From: Aureitalea sp. L0-47
GTDB taxonomy: Bacteria > Bacteroidota > Bacteroidia > Flavobacteriales > Flavobacteriaceae
Direction: 5' to 3'
NCBI RefSeq assembly: GCF_026126405.1
Contig: NZ_JAFMTQ010000016.1
Span: forward strand, 1-62,521
Length of the DNA: 62,521 nucleotides
The first letter of the stretch is position 1; every line of letters starts with the position of its first letter. Of the stretch, positions 17,302-25,979 are shown in pieces. A program made the position numbers and the translations under genes. A model generated the notes under the pieces. It was not told the origin of the DNA. It ran no database searches and saw nothing but the letters and a program-made list of their open reading frames with translations.

Positions 17302-18057
17302 TTACCACGTCATATTTGGATAGGTTCGCTGCATATATTGTAATTCGGTAAGGATATAGCCCATGTGTTCTGAGTGGATCCCTTCTTTCCCTCCTTTTTT
17401 GAAATATGGATTGGCCGGAACTTCCAGAGTTGCTTCTTCCAGTAAATCTGAAACTTCTTTGTAATAGGATTCTTTAAATTCTGAAACATCTACTCCAATT
17501 CCTTCGGCTGCCATCTTCACATCAGACTCAGTCATATCGAATAACTCATCTGTGTACGGCCAGTAATGATCGATAGCTTCCTGCATTTTCTCGTGGCTTT
17601 CTTCGGTTCCGTCACCAAGGCGTTTCAGCCAGTCGCCTGAAAAACGCTTGTGGTAACTAACTTCCTTAATGCTTTTGGCTGCAATTGCCGCCAGGGTTTC
17701 ATCATTGCTATTCAGAAGTGCTGTCATCAATTGATAGTGAAACACATCAAAGAGATATTGCCTGGCGATCACATGTCCGAAATGTGTATTCGGCTGTTCC
17801 ACCAGCAATACGTTCTTGTAGTCGCGCTCCAAACGCAGCATAGCAACATCGTCTTCTGTTTTACCATTTCCTTCCAGTTTGGCTGCATACTGATAGTAGC
17901 TCCTGGTTTGACCGAAGAGATCCAGGGCTATATTGGTAAGGGCTATATCGGTTTCCAAATTGGGTCCATGGCCACAAAGTTCTCCCAATCGCTGTCCGAG
18001 GATGAGGGAATTATCGGCTACACCTAATACGTACTTATATAAATCCTGATTTTTCAT
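17302..18057 (-). CDS. paaC: Phenylacetyl-CoA epoxidase structural subunit PaaC
   Basis: 251 residues, all-helical ferritin-like fold (LGQRLGELCGHGPNLETDIA; VSYHKRFSGDWLKRLGDGT). PaaC pairs with catalytic PaaA in the epoxidase and lacks a functional di-iron centre in known systems. Tight packing between paaB and paaD supports the call. Confidence 0.93.
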   Translation of the reverse strand: MKNQDLYKYVLGVADNSLILGQRLGELCGHGPNLETDIALTNIALDLFGQTRSYYQYAAKLEGNGKTEDDVAMLRLERDYKNVLLVEQPNTHFGHVIARQYLFDVFHYQLMTALLNSNDETLAAIAAKSIKEVSYHKRFSGDWLKRLGDGTEESHEKMQEAIDHYWPYTDELFDMTESDVKMAAEGIGVDVSEFKESYYKEVSDLLEEATLEVPANPYFKKGGKEGIHSEHMGYILTELQYMQRTYPNMTW

Positions 18058-18342
18058 TTACATATGTTTTACTTCATCGGGGAGGTCGTAAAATGTGGGG
18101 TGTCGATACACCTTATCCTGAGCGGGTTCGAACAACTCACCGTTATCTTCAGGATTGGAGGCAGTGATATACTTACTTTCCACCACCCAAATACTCACTC
18201 CTTCGCTTCTTCGTGTATATACGTCCCGGGCATTTTCCAGAGCCATTTCAGCATCGGCAGCATGTAAGCTCCCAAAATGCCTGTGTTCCAGACCATTCTT
18301 TGATCTAACGAATACTTCCCATAAAGGCCATTCTTTCTTCAT
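18058..18342 (-). CDS. paaB: Phenylacetyl-CoA epoxidase subunit PaaB
   Basis: 94 residues. The opening WPLWEVFVRSKNGLEHRHFG and the following HAADAEMALENARDVYTRR segment are diagnostic of PaaB, the small bridging subunit of the epoxidase. It directly abuts paaC without intervening bases and follows paaA by 10 bp. Confidence 0.95.
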   Translation of the reverse strand: MKKEWPLWEVFVRSKNGLEHRHFGSLHAADAEMALENARDVYTRRSEGVSIWVVESKYITASNPEDNGELFEPAQDKVYRHPTFYDLPDEVKHM

Positions 18343-18352
18343 ATTCTTAAGT

Positions 18353-19309
18353 TTAACTCGCTTTTGCTACTTTTCTTTTCTCTTGTTTTTCAGCATACGC
18401 CATGGCTGCATCTCTAACCCAGGCACCGCCTTCCCAGGCACCTACTCTGGCTTCCATACGTTCCTTGTTACAAGGTCCATGTCCCTTAACAACTTGCCAG
18501 AATTCATCCCAGTTTATTTCCCCGAATTCGTAGTGTCCGGTTTCTGAATTGAACTTAAGATCCGGGTCCGGAACGGAAATTCCCAGTATATCAGCCTGAG
18601 GCACTGTCTGATCTACAAATTGCTGCCGCAATTCGTCATTAGTCTTACGTTTGAGCTTCCATTTCATGGATTGAGCCGTATGAGGAGAGTCCTCATCACG
18701 AGGCCCGAACATCATCAAACTCGGCCACCACCATCGGTTGAGGGCATCCTGAGCCATCGCCTTTTGTTCTTCAGTTCCACGGCTAAGGGTTAGCATGATC
18801 TCGTATCCCTGGCGTTGGTGAAAGCTCTCTTCTTTACAGATACGTACCATGGCTCGGGCGTAAGGACCAAATGAAGTACCACACAAAGCCACCTGGTTGA
18901 TGATGGCTGCTCCGTCTACAAGCCAACCAATCGCACCGATATCGGCCCAGGTGATCGATGGATAGTTGAATATGGATGAATATTTTGCTTTTCCACTATG
19001 CAACTGCTCGTACATTTCTTCTCTTGAGATTCCAAGTGTTTCAGCAGCGGAATAAAGGTATAATCCGTGCCCGCCCTCATCCTGAACTTTCGCCAGGAGT
19101 GCGGCTTTTCTTCGTAGTGATGGTGCCCTGGTGATCCAGTTACCCTCCGGCAACATTCCAACAACTTCTGAATGCGCGTGCTGGGATATCTGCCGAATAT
19201 GGGTTTTTCTATATTTTTCAGGCATCCAGTCTTTGGGTTCGATCTTATCATCTCGTGCTATCCGGGCTTCGAAGATCTCCTCCAGGTTTTTAATTTCTTT
19301 TTCACTCAT
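18353..19309 (-). CDS. paaA: Phenylacetyl-CoA epoxidase catalytic subunit PaaA
   Basis: 318 residues, ferritin-like di-iron oxygenase. Carboxylate and histidine ligands are expected in the helices with [17 protein letters not shown] and [15 protein letters not shown], both intact. With PaaB, PaaC and PaaE it inserts one oxygen atom into the phenylacetyl-CoA ring to form the 1,2-epoxide. The C-terminus is Lys/Ala rich, as often seen. It lies 11 bp after paaE, which here precedes paaA instead of following paaD as in E. coli. Confidence 0.95.
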   Translation of the reverse strand: MSEKEIKNLEEIFEARIARDDKIEPKDWMPEKYRKTHIRQISQHAHSEVVGMLPEGNWITRAPSLRRKAALLAKVQDEGGHGLYLYSAAETLGISREEMYEQLHSGKAKYSSIFNYPSITWADIGAIGWLVDGAAIINQVALCGTSFGPYARAMVRICKEESFHQRQGYEIMLTLSRGTEEQKAMAQDALNRWWWPSLMMFGPRDEDSPHTAQSMKWKLKRKTNDELRQQFVDQTVPQADILGISVPDPDLKFNSETGHYEFGEINWDEFWQVVKGHGPCNKERMEARVGAWEGGAWVRDAAMAYAEKQEKRKVAKAS

Positions 19310-19320
19310 ATCTTCAATTT

Positions 19321-20394
19321 TTAAACATCAAAATCAACTTTTACTTTTTCTGAAAGTGGCACTGCCTGGCAGCTGAGAACGAAGTCCTGATCCAGATCGT
19401 CCTCTTCCAGGGCGTAATTCACCTTCATTTCTACGGTACCCTCGAGTACTTTACACTTACAGGTACTACAAACTCCTCCTTTACAAGCAAAGGGCAGGTC
19501 GGCACCTGCACCCAGGGCTGCGTCCAGTATATTGTCGTAGTCCTTCGTCATTGTAAAATGAAACTCTTTACCTCCATCAATGATGGTGAGATTCACTCCT
19601 TCAACGTTCTGCTGCGACAGTCGTTCCGCTCTCGCTTTATCTTCTTCTGAAAGACCTTTTACAAATAATTCAAAATGAATAAGTTCTTTTGGCAAACCTG
19701 CGTTTACGAGGTACTCGCTCACATAATTCACCATATCTTCAGGGCCACATAGGAATACCTCGCTGGTATCCGGAATATCGATAAAGGTCTTACACAACAC
19801 CTCCATACGCTCATCGTCGAACCTTCCGTTGAACAGTTCGATATCGCGACGCTCGCGAGTGAGAAAGTAGTAGATCTCCAGTCGCCCAAAATAGGCGTTC
19901 CGAAGCTGTTCCAGTTCTTCCTTAAAGATAATGGATTTAGCTGTTTTATTCACATAAAAAAGCTTACAAGTGGAATGGGGTTCCTGCTTTAAATGCGTTT
20001 TTATCATCGAAAGTATAGGAGTAATTCCACTACCAGCAGCGAAGAAGAGATAGTTCTTGGCTTTATCCGGATTCACTTCCACACCAAAACGCCCACTAGG
20101 AGCCAGCGCTTCTAAGTAGTCCCCGGTTTTCAATTCGGAGTTTACAAAGGTTGAAAATTTTCCTTCCGGGATAAGTTTAACTGCTACTCTCCATTCCGCT
20201 TCGCTGGGTCCGGAACACAAACTGTAATTTCGTCTTACCTTCTCGCCGTTTATCTCAGCTCTGAGCGTTAAATGCTGGCCCTGACGATAGGCGAAATCAT
20301 CTTGAAGTTCCTCGGGAATGTCCAGCGTAACCACCGAACAATCATCGGTTTCTTTGTAAATATCTTTAACTCGTAAATTGTGAAATGTAGCCAC
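19321..20394 (-). CDS. paaE: Phenylacetyl-CoA epoxidase reductase PaaE
   Basis: 357 residues from the GTG at 20394. An ATG at 20421 lies within the promoter -7 element and operator, so it cannot serve a transcript from that promoter. Order of domains: an FAD-binding barrel ([10 protein letters not shown]), an NAD(P)H domain ([14 protein letters not shown]), then a plant-type 2Fe-2S ferredoxin domain with [11 protein letters not shown] and the distal Cys in FVLSCQA. It passes electrons from NADPH to the di-iron site of PaaA. It is the first structural gene of the operon, directly downstream of its TetR regulator gene. Length fits E. coli PaaE. Confidence 0.93.
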   Translation of the reverse strand: MATFHNLRVKDIYKETDDCSVVTLDIPEELQDDFAYRQGQHLTLRAEINGEKVRRNYSLCSGPSEAEWRVAVKLIPEGKFSTFVNSELKTGDYLEALAPSGRFGVEVNPDKAKNYLFFAAGSGITPILSMIKTHLKQEPHSTCKLFYVNKTAKSIIFKEELEQLRNAYFGRLEIYYFLTRERRDIELFNGRFDDERMEVLCKTFIDIPDTSEVFLCGPEDMVNYVSEYLVNAGLPKELIHFELFVKGLSEEDKARAERLSQQNVEGVNLTIIDGGKEFHFTMTKDYDNILDAALGAGADLPFACKGGVCSTCKCKVLEGTVEMKVNYALEEDDLDQDFVLSCQAVPLSEKVKVDFDV

Positions 20395-20413
20395 TGTTAA
20401 CCGCTGTTTTAGG

Positions 20414-20438
20414 ACTAACAAAACTAACGTTTGTTAGT
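20414..20438. promoter_or_regulatory. Inverted-repeat operator, probable TetR (PaaR) site
   Basis: ACTAACAAA (20414-20422) is the exact inverse of TTTGTTAGT (20430-20438), and a second nested pair ACTAAC/GTTAGT (20423-20428 and 20433-20438) lies inside. The site covers the -7 element of the paaE promoter, so a bound repressor would block transcription of the whole paa operon. The adjacent tetR gene is the obvious candidate for its reader. Confidence 0.75.
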
Positions 20439-20449
20439 CTATTTTGCAA
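20419..20449 (-). promoter_or_regulatory. Bacteroidota-type promoter of the paa operon
   Basis: On the minus strand a -33 TTG (20449-20447) is followed after 20 nt by a perfect TAnnTTTG -7 element, TAGTTTTG (20426-20419). Predicted transcription starts near 20412, leaving about 18 nt before the GTG start of paaE. Confidence 0.7.
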
Positions 20450-20458
20450 GTTTATTTT

Positions 20459-21031
20459 TTAACGCATTATCCCCTCCAGCATAACCGCTACCATGTCCTT
20501 TTTCAGCACGTTAACATCCAATTTTCCGCGCTTCTGATACCAGAGGTACAGAGTCCGTAAGGTTGATAAAATTGAGAACAGTATTACTTCAGGATGACGC
20601 GGTTTCAGATCACCCACCTCAATGCCTTCTTTTATGATTCTTCTAAAATTTTCCTCGTACTCCTCGCGCATCCTTACAAAATAAATCAGGTCTTCATCCT
20701 CGAGGTGCATCCAGTCGTTGTTGAGGGCCGCAAGGGCTTCGGAATGATTAACCGTGATATCGATGTGCATTTCGATCACACTCTTGATCTTGTCCAGGGG
20801 GCTTCCTTCGGAAGTCACCACGGCATTCATTCCACGGGTGAATTCTTCAGCAAGAAAAAGAATCAATGTGGAAAGGATCTCCTGCTTACCTGAAATATGA
20901 TTGTATAGGCTGGCAGCCTTGATCCCCATCTCCTGGGCAATATCTCTCATCGAAACGGCATTGTATCCTTTTTCCTTGAAAAGGGAGGACGCCACTGCTA
21001 CAATTTCGTCTTTCCGGGTTGCAGTATTCAT
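20459..21031 (-). CDS. paaR: TetR-family regulator, probable PaaR
   Basis: 190 residues. An N-terminal TetR helix-turn-helix (residues ~8-55: VSMRDIAQEMGIKAASLYNH) is followed by an all-helical ligand domain. It precedes paaE by 65 bp in the same orientation, and an inverted repeat lies in that gap. TetR-type PaaR proteins of other bacteria repress paa genes until phenylacetyl-CoA binds; the same is inferred here. A TATCTTTG -7-like element just before the ATG lies inside a CTATC/GATAG inverted repeat, which suggests control of its own gene. Whether the whole catabolic operon, including the branched-chain genes, answers to it is untested. Confidence 0.85.
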   Translation of the reverse strand: MNTATRKDEIVAVASSLFKEKGYNAVSMRDIAQEMGIKAASLYNHISGKQEILSTLILFLAEEFTRGMNAVVTSEGSPLDKIKSVIEMHIDITVNHSEALAALNNDWMHLEDEDLIYFVRMREEYEENFRRIIKEGIEVGDLKPRHPEVILFSILSTLRTLYLWYQKRGKLDVNVLKKDMVAVMLEGIMR

Positions 21032-21034
21032 AGA

Positions 21035-21047
21035 CTATCAAAGATAG
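21035..21047. promoter_or_regulatory. Inverted repeat over the -7 region of the tetR gene
   Basis: CTATC (21035-21039) and GATAG (21043-21047) flank AAA. On the minus strand this contains TATCTTTG (21046-21039), a perfect TAnnTTTG -7 element ending 7 nt before the tetR ATG. No clear -33 TTG is visible. The palindrome could be an operator for autoregulation, but it does not resemble the paaE operator. Confidence 0.4.
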
Positions 21048-21073
21048 CGAAATCGAGCTTAAAAGCCGCAGAC

Positions 21074-21105
21074 TTTGGAAAGCTGAAACCGCTGTAGTAC
21101 ATTTG
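21074..21105 (+). promoter_or_regulatory. Promoter of the aromatic amino acid hydroxylase gene
   Basis: A -33 TTTG (21074-21077), a 20-nt spacer and a perfect -7 TACATTTG (21098-21105). The -7 ends 7 nt before the ATG at 21113, so the start of transcription should nearly coincide with the start codon, giving a leaderless or almost leaderless mRNA. Confidence 0.7.
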
Positions 21106-21112
21106 ATGCCTT

Positions 21113-22876
21113 ATGGAAGCTAGCTACGAAAGCAATGAATTGATAGATCGGTTACCACCCCATCTAAAGCAATTCATAAAACCACAAAATTACGATGACT
21201 ACACCCCGATCAACCAGGCGGTGTGGCGTTATGTGATGCGTAAAAATGTGGATTACCTCAGTAAGGTTGCGCACGAGAGTTATTTGGACGGCCTTCGCAG
21301 AACCGGGATCTCGATAGACCGTATTCCTTCGATGTACGGGATGAATCGGATTCTTAAAGAGATCGGCTGGGCAGCGGTTGCTGTGGATGGCTTTATTCCG
21401 CCAAATGCATTTATGGAATTCCAGGCCTACAAGATCCTTGTGATAGCAAGCGATATCCGGCAGCTGGAAAATATCGAATACACACCGGCACCGGACATCA
21501 TTCACGAAGGAGCAGGTCATGCTCCTATCATTGCGAGTCCCGACTACGCAGAGTACCTGAGACGTTTCGGTGAGGTAGGTGCCAAGGCGATCACCAGTGC
21601 CCACGACAATGAAATGTACGAGGCAGTGAGGCAATTATCTATTCTGAAAGAGGCCAATCCATTATCTGTTGAAAACCTTGAAACCAAGATTACAGCCGCA
21701 GAAGAACGAGTGAACGTGCTTCAACAGAAAAAAGTAGCCCCTTCCGAAATGGCTCTCATACGCAACCTGCATTGGTGGACAGTAGAATACGGACTTGTGG
21801 GAAAAGTAGAGGATCCCAAGATCTATGGAGCCGGATTACTTTCCTCGATTGGAGAAAGTGCCTGGTGCATGCAGGATGAAGTAAAGAAAATACCTTACTC
21901 CATCGATGCCGCCTACCAGGAATTCGACATAACTAAACCGCAACCTCAGCTATATGTAACTCCTGATTTCGCTTACCTCCAGGAAGTGCTTGAAGAATTC
22001 GCCAATACGATGGCGGTTAGAAAAGGTGGCTGGCGCGGACTCAAAAAGCTAATTGGCAGTAAGCAAATTGGCACCATCGAACTAAGTACCGGTCTTCAGG
22101 TGAGTGGTATTTTCACCAGGATGATCCAGAACGAGGACAATGAAGTGGTCTATTTTGAAACCGAAGGGGAAACCGCCCTCGCCTATCGCGAAAAAGAAGT
22201 GATCGGTCATGGAATCAGCAGGCACTCGAACGGATTCAGGTCTCCGCTGGGGAAACTGAAAGGAATCAATCTTTCGATCGAAAATATGGGGCCTCGTGAC
22301 CTGCAAGCCTATAATTTCTACGATGGCAAACCTATCTCCTTCGAGTTTGAAAGCGGCATTACCGTTGACGGACTGAACGTTACGGGAATGCGAAATATCA
22401 GTGGTAAACTGATGCTTATCCAATTCACGAATTGTACGGTTAAATTCAAGGATGAGATATTATTCTCTCCGGAGATGGGTGACTTCGACATGGCTGTTGG
22501 TAAAGAGATCGTTTCCGCCTTTGCCGGGGCAGCCGACTACCACTCCTTCAATATCCTGGCTCACAAGGTGAGCGAGACCGAAACAGTTCGAACTCAGTTA
22601 TCTTCCGAAGAACAAAAATTGAACGACCTCTACCAGGGGGTTCGGGACTTTAGGGAATCAGATAGTAAGGAAATATCTTCGTTGGAGACTATTTTCAAAA
22701 GTGTGAAGCATGATTTTTCGGATGACTGGCTACTTTCTTTGGAGATCTGCGAACTTGCTTCGGAACTGGACAAGGAATTTGCCGGAATTGTTCGAAACTA
22801 CCTGGAAAACGTTAGAACGAATCGCCCGGAAGTAGCACATTTAATTGATAACGGACTCAAACTTATTAAAACCTAA
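21113..22876 (+). CDS. Biopterin-dependent aromatic amino acid hydroxylase with a long C-terminal extension
   Basis: 587 residues. The catalytic fold occupies about residues 20-310: iron ligands His131 and His136 in DIIHEGAGHAP, and Glu near 225 in WWTVEYGLVGK. It most likely hydroxylates phenylalanine to tyrosine with a pterin cofactor; tryptophan cannot be excluded from sequence alone. Ordinary bacterial enzymes stop near 260-300 residues. Here another ~270 follow, starting with a beta-rich part (TIELSTGLQVSGIFTRM) and ending in a helical segment, with no recognised domain. Long forms are, as far as I know, common in Bacteroidota. The gene diverges from the tetR/paa cluster and has its own promoter, so phenylalanine breakdown genes are grouped here. 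Confidence 0.9.
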   Translation: MEASYESNELIDRLPPHLKQFIKPQNYDDYTPINQAVWRYVMRKNVDYLSKVAHESYLDGLRRTGISIDRIPSMYGMNRILKEIGWAAVAVDGFIPPNAFMEFQAYKILVIASDIRQLENIEYTPAPDIIHEGAGHAPIIASPDYAEYLRRFGEVGAKAITSAHDNEMYEAVRQLSILKEANPLSVENLETKITAAEERVNVLQQKKVAPSEMALIRNLHWWTVEYGLVGKVEDPKIYGAGLLSSIGESAWCMQDEVKKIPYSIDAAYQEFDITKPQPQLYVTPDFAYLQEVLEEFANTMAVRKGGWRGLKKLIGSKQIGTIELSTGLQVSGIFTRMIQNEDNEVVYFETEGETALAYREKEVIGHGISRHSNGFRSPLGKLKGINLSIENMGPRDLQAYNFYDGKPISFEFESGITVDGLNVTGMRNISGKLMLIQFTNCTVKFKDEILFSPEMGDFDMAVGKEIVSAFAGAADYHSFNILAHKVSETETVRTQLSSEEQKLNDLYQGVRDFRESDSKEISSLETIFKSVKHDFSDDWLLSLEICELASELDKEFAGIVRNYLENVRTNRPEVAHLIDNGLKLIKT

Positions 22877-22881
22877 ACGAT

Positions 22882-23187
22882 ATGGGAATTTTTAGTTTTC
22901 TATTCGGAAATAAAACCAAAAAGATAAAGGAATTCATTGCCCGCGATGCTATTATCATCGACGTGAGAACCAAGGCAGAATACGATAACGGGGCCATTCC
23001 CGGCTCTCGGAATATTCCCCTTCAGCAGTTGTCCGGAAAGATTTCAGAAATAAGAAAAACGAATAAACCGGTCATTACCTGTTGTGCCAGCGGCATGCGC
23101 TCCGGTAGTGCCGCTGGAATCTTGAAAAGTCAGGGAATCGAAGCTATGAACGGCGGTGGTTGGGCAAGCCTCTACGGAAAAATGTAA
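22882..23187 (+). CDS. Single-domain rhodanese
   Basis: 101 residues. One rhodanese domain with the DVRTKAEYDNGAIPGSRNIP entry motif and the active-site loop CCASGMRSG, whose catalytic Cys is intact. It would carry persulfide sulfur in the cytosol. The start is 5 bp after the hydroxylase stop, so the two are one transcript. The link between the two activities is not obvious. Confidence 0.9.
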   Translation: MGIFSFLFGNKTKKIKEFIARDAIIIDVRTKAEYDNGAIPGSRNIPLQQLSGKISEIRKTNKPVITCCASGMRSGSAAGILKSQGIEAMNGGGWASLYGKM

Positions 23188-23232
23188 ACCCCCGAAGATG
23201 CTATTGGCCTGATTGCTATTTCAAAAGTTGAC

Positions 23233-25962
23233 CTACAGGTCGTATTTCACCACGAACATCACAATTCTCGGCAGAACAAAATACTGAGAAGTAGTGTTAA
23301 ACTGCTCGTTAAAACTGTCGTTATTGGTGAACTCCGTGTCCAGGATGTTCGTCGCCTGAATTGAAAATTCCCAAGGGCTATCGCCTTTCTGGTAATATAG
23401 AGTAGAATTAAGGAAGGAATACGTATTGTCTACTGTATTAGCTTCGTTAGTGTAGTTATAATAATCCCAGGTTGCGTTTAGTGAAAAATGCTTGAGGAAA
23501 TTAATATCCATATTGGCATACGGCCTTTGGGTGTAGAAAGTCTGTTCCAAACCACCATTGTCGTATTGATTCACGGCGAGTCGATAGCCTACTTCAAAAT
23601 TTGGCCAATCCCTGAAGTTGGAGCGAACACTTGCCCTATACGACTGGGTAAAACTCTCACTTTGCGTGATCGCGTCGTTAATAAGGTTATTCGACTGACT
23701 TAATGAGAGGTTTCCATTCAGATTGAATTGGATCTTCTTCACGGTTTTACTGAAACGGAAGAAAGCCGAGTAGGTCTCATCGGGAAAATCGCTGTCGATA
23801 TTGATGATAGTTCCTACCCTGTTGATCCCCACGATCTGTGAATTGTTTTTGAATCCTTCTATCCTTCGATTGTAGTTCAGAGATGCACTAATATTGGTGT
23901 AGTTGAATAGGTTAAAGCTGAAATAAGTAAGTGAATACTGATGAGACATGGCGTTCTCCAGGTTTCGGTTACCACCAAACAAACTGTTATAGTTGTTAAA
24001 GATGAGGGCCTCAGCATAGTTGTTTATGTCTGTATATTCGGCAGACATCGCATAATTGAACCGTAGGCTCTCACTTTTCTTAATGTTCCATATTGCGTTG
24101 AAATCGGGCAGCAGCATCCAGTCGTTTTGAGTTACAGAAGCACCCAATTGCCGGTTTCTCAAATAGTAGTTGTGAAGCGTTGCACCGGGTGTGAAAATGA
24201 ACTGTCCTGTTTTGATTTTGTAATGGAGTCCCAGGAATGCATCGGTAAACAGATAAGAAACATCATTCACCAATGGTGTGGTTTCGCCATTCACGGGATT
24301 CGTTTGGTTGAGATCCACTTCATTCCCATTATTCAGAATTTGAAAAATGTTTGAGTCGAATTGCTGATGACTGTAAGTGGTACCTAGAGTGAAATTAAGA
24401 TTACTGGTATTGTTCAGTACATAATAGTAATCGATCTTTCCATCGATCTTGTTGGTCTTCACGTTGCGCTGCTGATTGATGTCAAAACGATTATCCGGCA
24501 TCACAGGCAGCAGGTTTCTGAAAGGGAGCGAATCTGTGATCGCCTTGTAGAACGGATCCTCATCCTGCCATAGATGTTGAATTTGTCCGGCGAATATGTT
24601 CTTATCGTCTAAAGTGTAATAAGCGTTTACATTTTGATTGATTGATACAGGCTGATTTTCCAGCTCTTCCTCAATCTCGTTTAGACCGTCGGGTCCGAAG
24701 ATCGAAAGGGTATTGTCGTCTTCATTCTGGTTCGATATTTTCCCCAGTACATCGTAATCCAATTGGAAGTCGGCGCTTGGTTTGTACACACTACTAAGCT
24801 TTAGCATGGCCAATTGGTTCTGCTGATCGTTTACGCTTTCGGTGGTCTCGGTGAAGCCCGAAGCAATATATTGCCTGATCGAATTATTTACAATATTGGT
24901 ACTGTTATCCGAAAGAATTGTAAAGCCGCTTAGATCCAATGATTTGCTGGCTCTCCAGCTGAAATTTCCAGCCAGGAATTTGGTTTCTATAGCGTTGGCC
25001 CTGTTGTTCTGTGCAACGGCGAAGCCAAGGTCACTCTGACTAATATTGAAATTGGTCCCACCACCCCTGTTGAAGTTTCTGAAGCCACCCGTAAAGTTGA
25101 AATAATCCCGCCAGGTGAACGGCACCTCGCCGATATCGTTTAGATCGGTAATGATGTTAATGCTGTATTCGGGGCTGTAATAAAACAGTTTTGGATGCAC
25201 CAGGTAGCGAGGATCCGTGTTACTGTCGAGTCCGGAACCAGCCGTAACTTCTCCGAACCAGAATTTTTTCTTGCCTTCTTTTAATCTGATGTTAATGGCA
25301 ACATTGTCCTGATCGTTACCAAGTCCGCGCATCTGGTCTACTTCGTTGTAATTCCTAAGCACCTCCACTTTGTCTACTGCATCCGCCGGAATATTCTTGG
25401 TAGCTAGTTTTGAATCCCCATCGAAGAAATCTTTTCCTTCAACCATGACCTTAGTAACAGCCTTCCCTTCCACCTCGATCTCGCCATCATCGTTCACTTC
25501 AACTCCCGGAAGCTTCTTCATTACGTCCCCAAGTTTACGTTCATCCCCGGTAGTAAAGGCATCGGTATTGTACACTATGGTATCTCCTTTCACCGTTACT
25601 GGCATCTCGTAGACAATTTCCACGCCATCCAGTTCGGTAGAGATCGCTTTCAGCTCGAAATCCACACGCATATTCTCGGCATCTTCTGGTACAGTAAGAG
25701 ACCGGGTTACTGTTTCAAAACCCAGAAAACTTGCCTTTAAGGAATAGGTTTTTCCTTTGGGTAGGCTCAACTGGAATAATCCCTCCTGGTTGGTGATCCC
25801 GTAAGACTCAATGTCTCCGCTATCCTGTACCGTAGCGATCACGTTTGCAAACTCCAGGGGTTTGTTAAGGGTGTCGGTAATAACACCTCGAACTTTTATA
25901 CTTTGGGCAGTAAGAGTGCTTGCGAACAGCAGAACTGTCGCCAGGGTTAGTAGTCTTCTCAT
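23233..25962 (-). CDS. Outer-membrane beta-barrel receptor (TonB-receptor type) with carboxypeptidase-like N-domain
   Basis: 909 residues with a signal peptide (cut near LTAQS). Residues ~22-110 are a CarboxypepD_reg-like beta-sandwich (VRGVITDTLNKPLEFANVIA). A plug-like region follows (LGDVMKKLPGVEVNDDGEIE, VMVEGKDFFDG, VDKVEVLRNYNEVDQ). The rest is a large barrel rich in Asn and aromatic residues of the OMP_b-brl family, ending in IVMFVVKYDL. It lies 17 bp after the first GLPGLI gene and is likely its operon partner. The substrate is unknown, and no SusD-like partner is present, which argues against a polysaccharide uptake system. Confidence 0.87.
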   Translation of the reverse strand: MRRLLTLATVLLFASTLTAQSIKVRGVITDTLNKPLEFANVIATVQDSGDIESYGITNQEGLFQLSLPKGKTYSLKASFLGFETVTRSLTVPEDAENMRVDFELKAISTELDGVEIVYEMPVTVKGDTIVYNTDAFTTGDERKLGDVMKKLPGVEVNDDGEIEVEGKAVTKVMVEGKDFFDGDSKLATKNIPADAVDKVEVLRNYNEVDQMRGLGNDQDNVAINIRLKEGKKKFWFGEVTAGSGLDSNTDPRYLVHPKLFYYSPEYSINIITDLNDIGEVPFTWRDYFNFTGGFRNFNRGGGTNFNISQSDLGFAVAQNNRANAIETKFLAGNFSWRASKSLDLSGFTILSDNSTNIVNNSIRQYIASGFTETTESVNDQQNQLAMLKLSSVYKPSADFQLDYDVLGKISNQNEDDNTLSIFGPDGLNEIEEELENQPVSINQNVNAYYTLDDKNIFAGQIQHLWQDEDPFYKAITDSLPFRNLLPVMPDNRFDINQQRNVKTNKIDGKIDYYYVLNNTSNLNFTLGTTYSHQQFDSNIFQILNNGNEVDLNQTNPVNGETTPLVNDVSYLFTDAFLGLHYKIKTGQFIFTPGATLHNYYLRNRQLGASVTQNDWMLLPDFNAIWNIKKSESLRFNYAMSAEYTDINNYAEALIFNNYNSLFGGNRNLENAMSHQYSLTYFSFNLFNYTNISASLNYNRRIEGFKNNSQIVGINRVGTIINIDSDFPDETYSAFFRFSKTVKKIQFNLNGNLSLSQSNNLINDAITQSESFTQSYRASVRSNFRDWPNFEVGYRLAVNQYDNGGLEQTFYTQRPYANMDINFLKHFSLNATWDYYNYTNEANTVDNTYSFLNSTLYYQKGDSPWEFSIQATNILDTEFTNNDSFNEQFNTTSQYFVLPRIVMFVVKYDL

Positions 25963-25979
25963 TTAGATTGGTATGTTGT

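Noticed and set aside
20395-20421. ATG start for paaE at 20421
   Set aside because: It falls inside the -7 element and operator; the GTG at 20394 fits the predicted transcript and the family length.
23226-23245. GACCT-ACAGGTC palindrome near the receptor stop
   Set aside because: Too short and partly coding; no evidence of a regulatory role.
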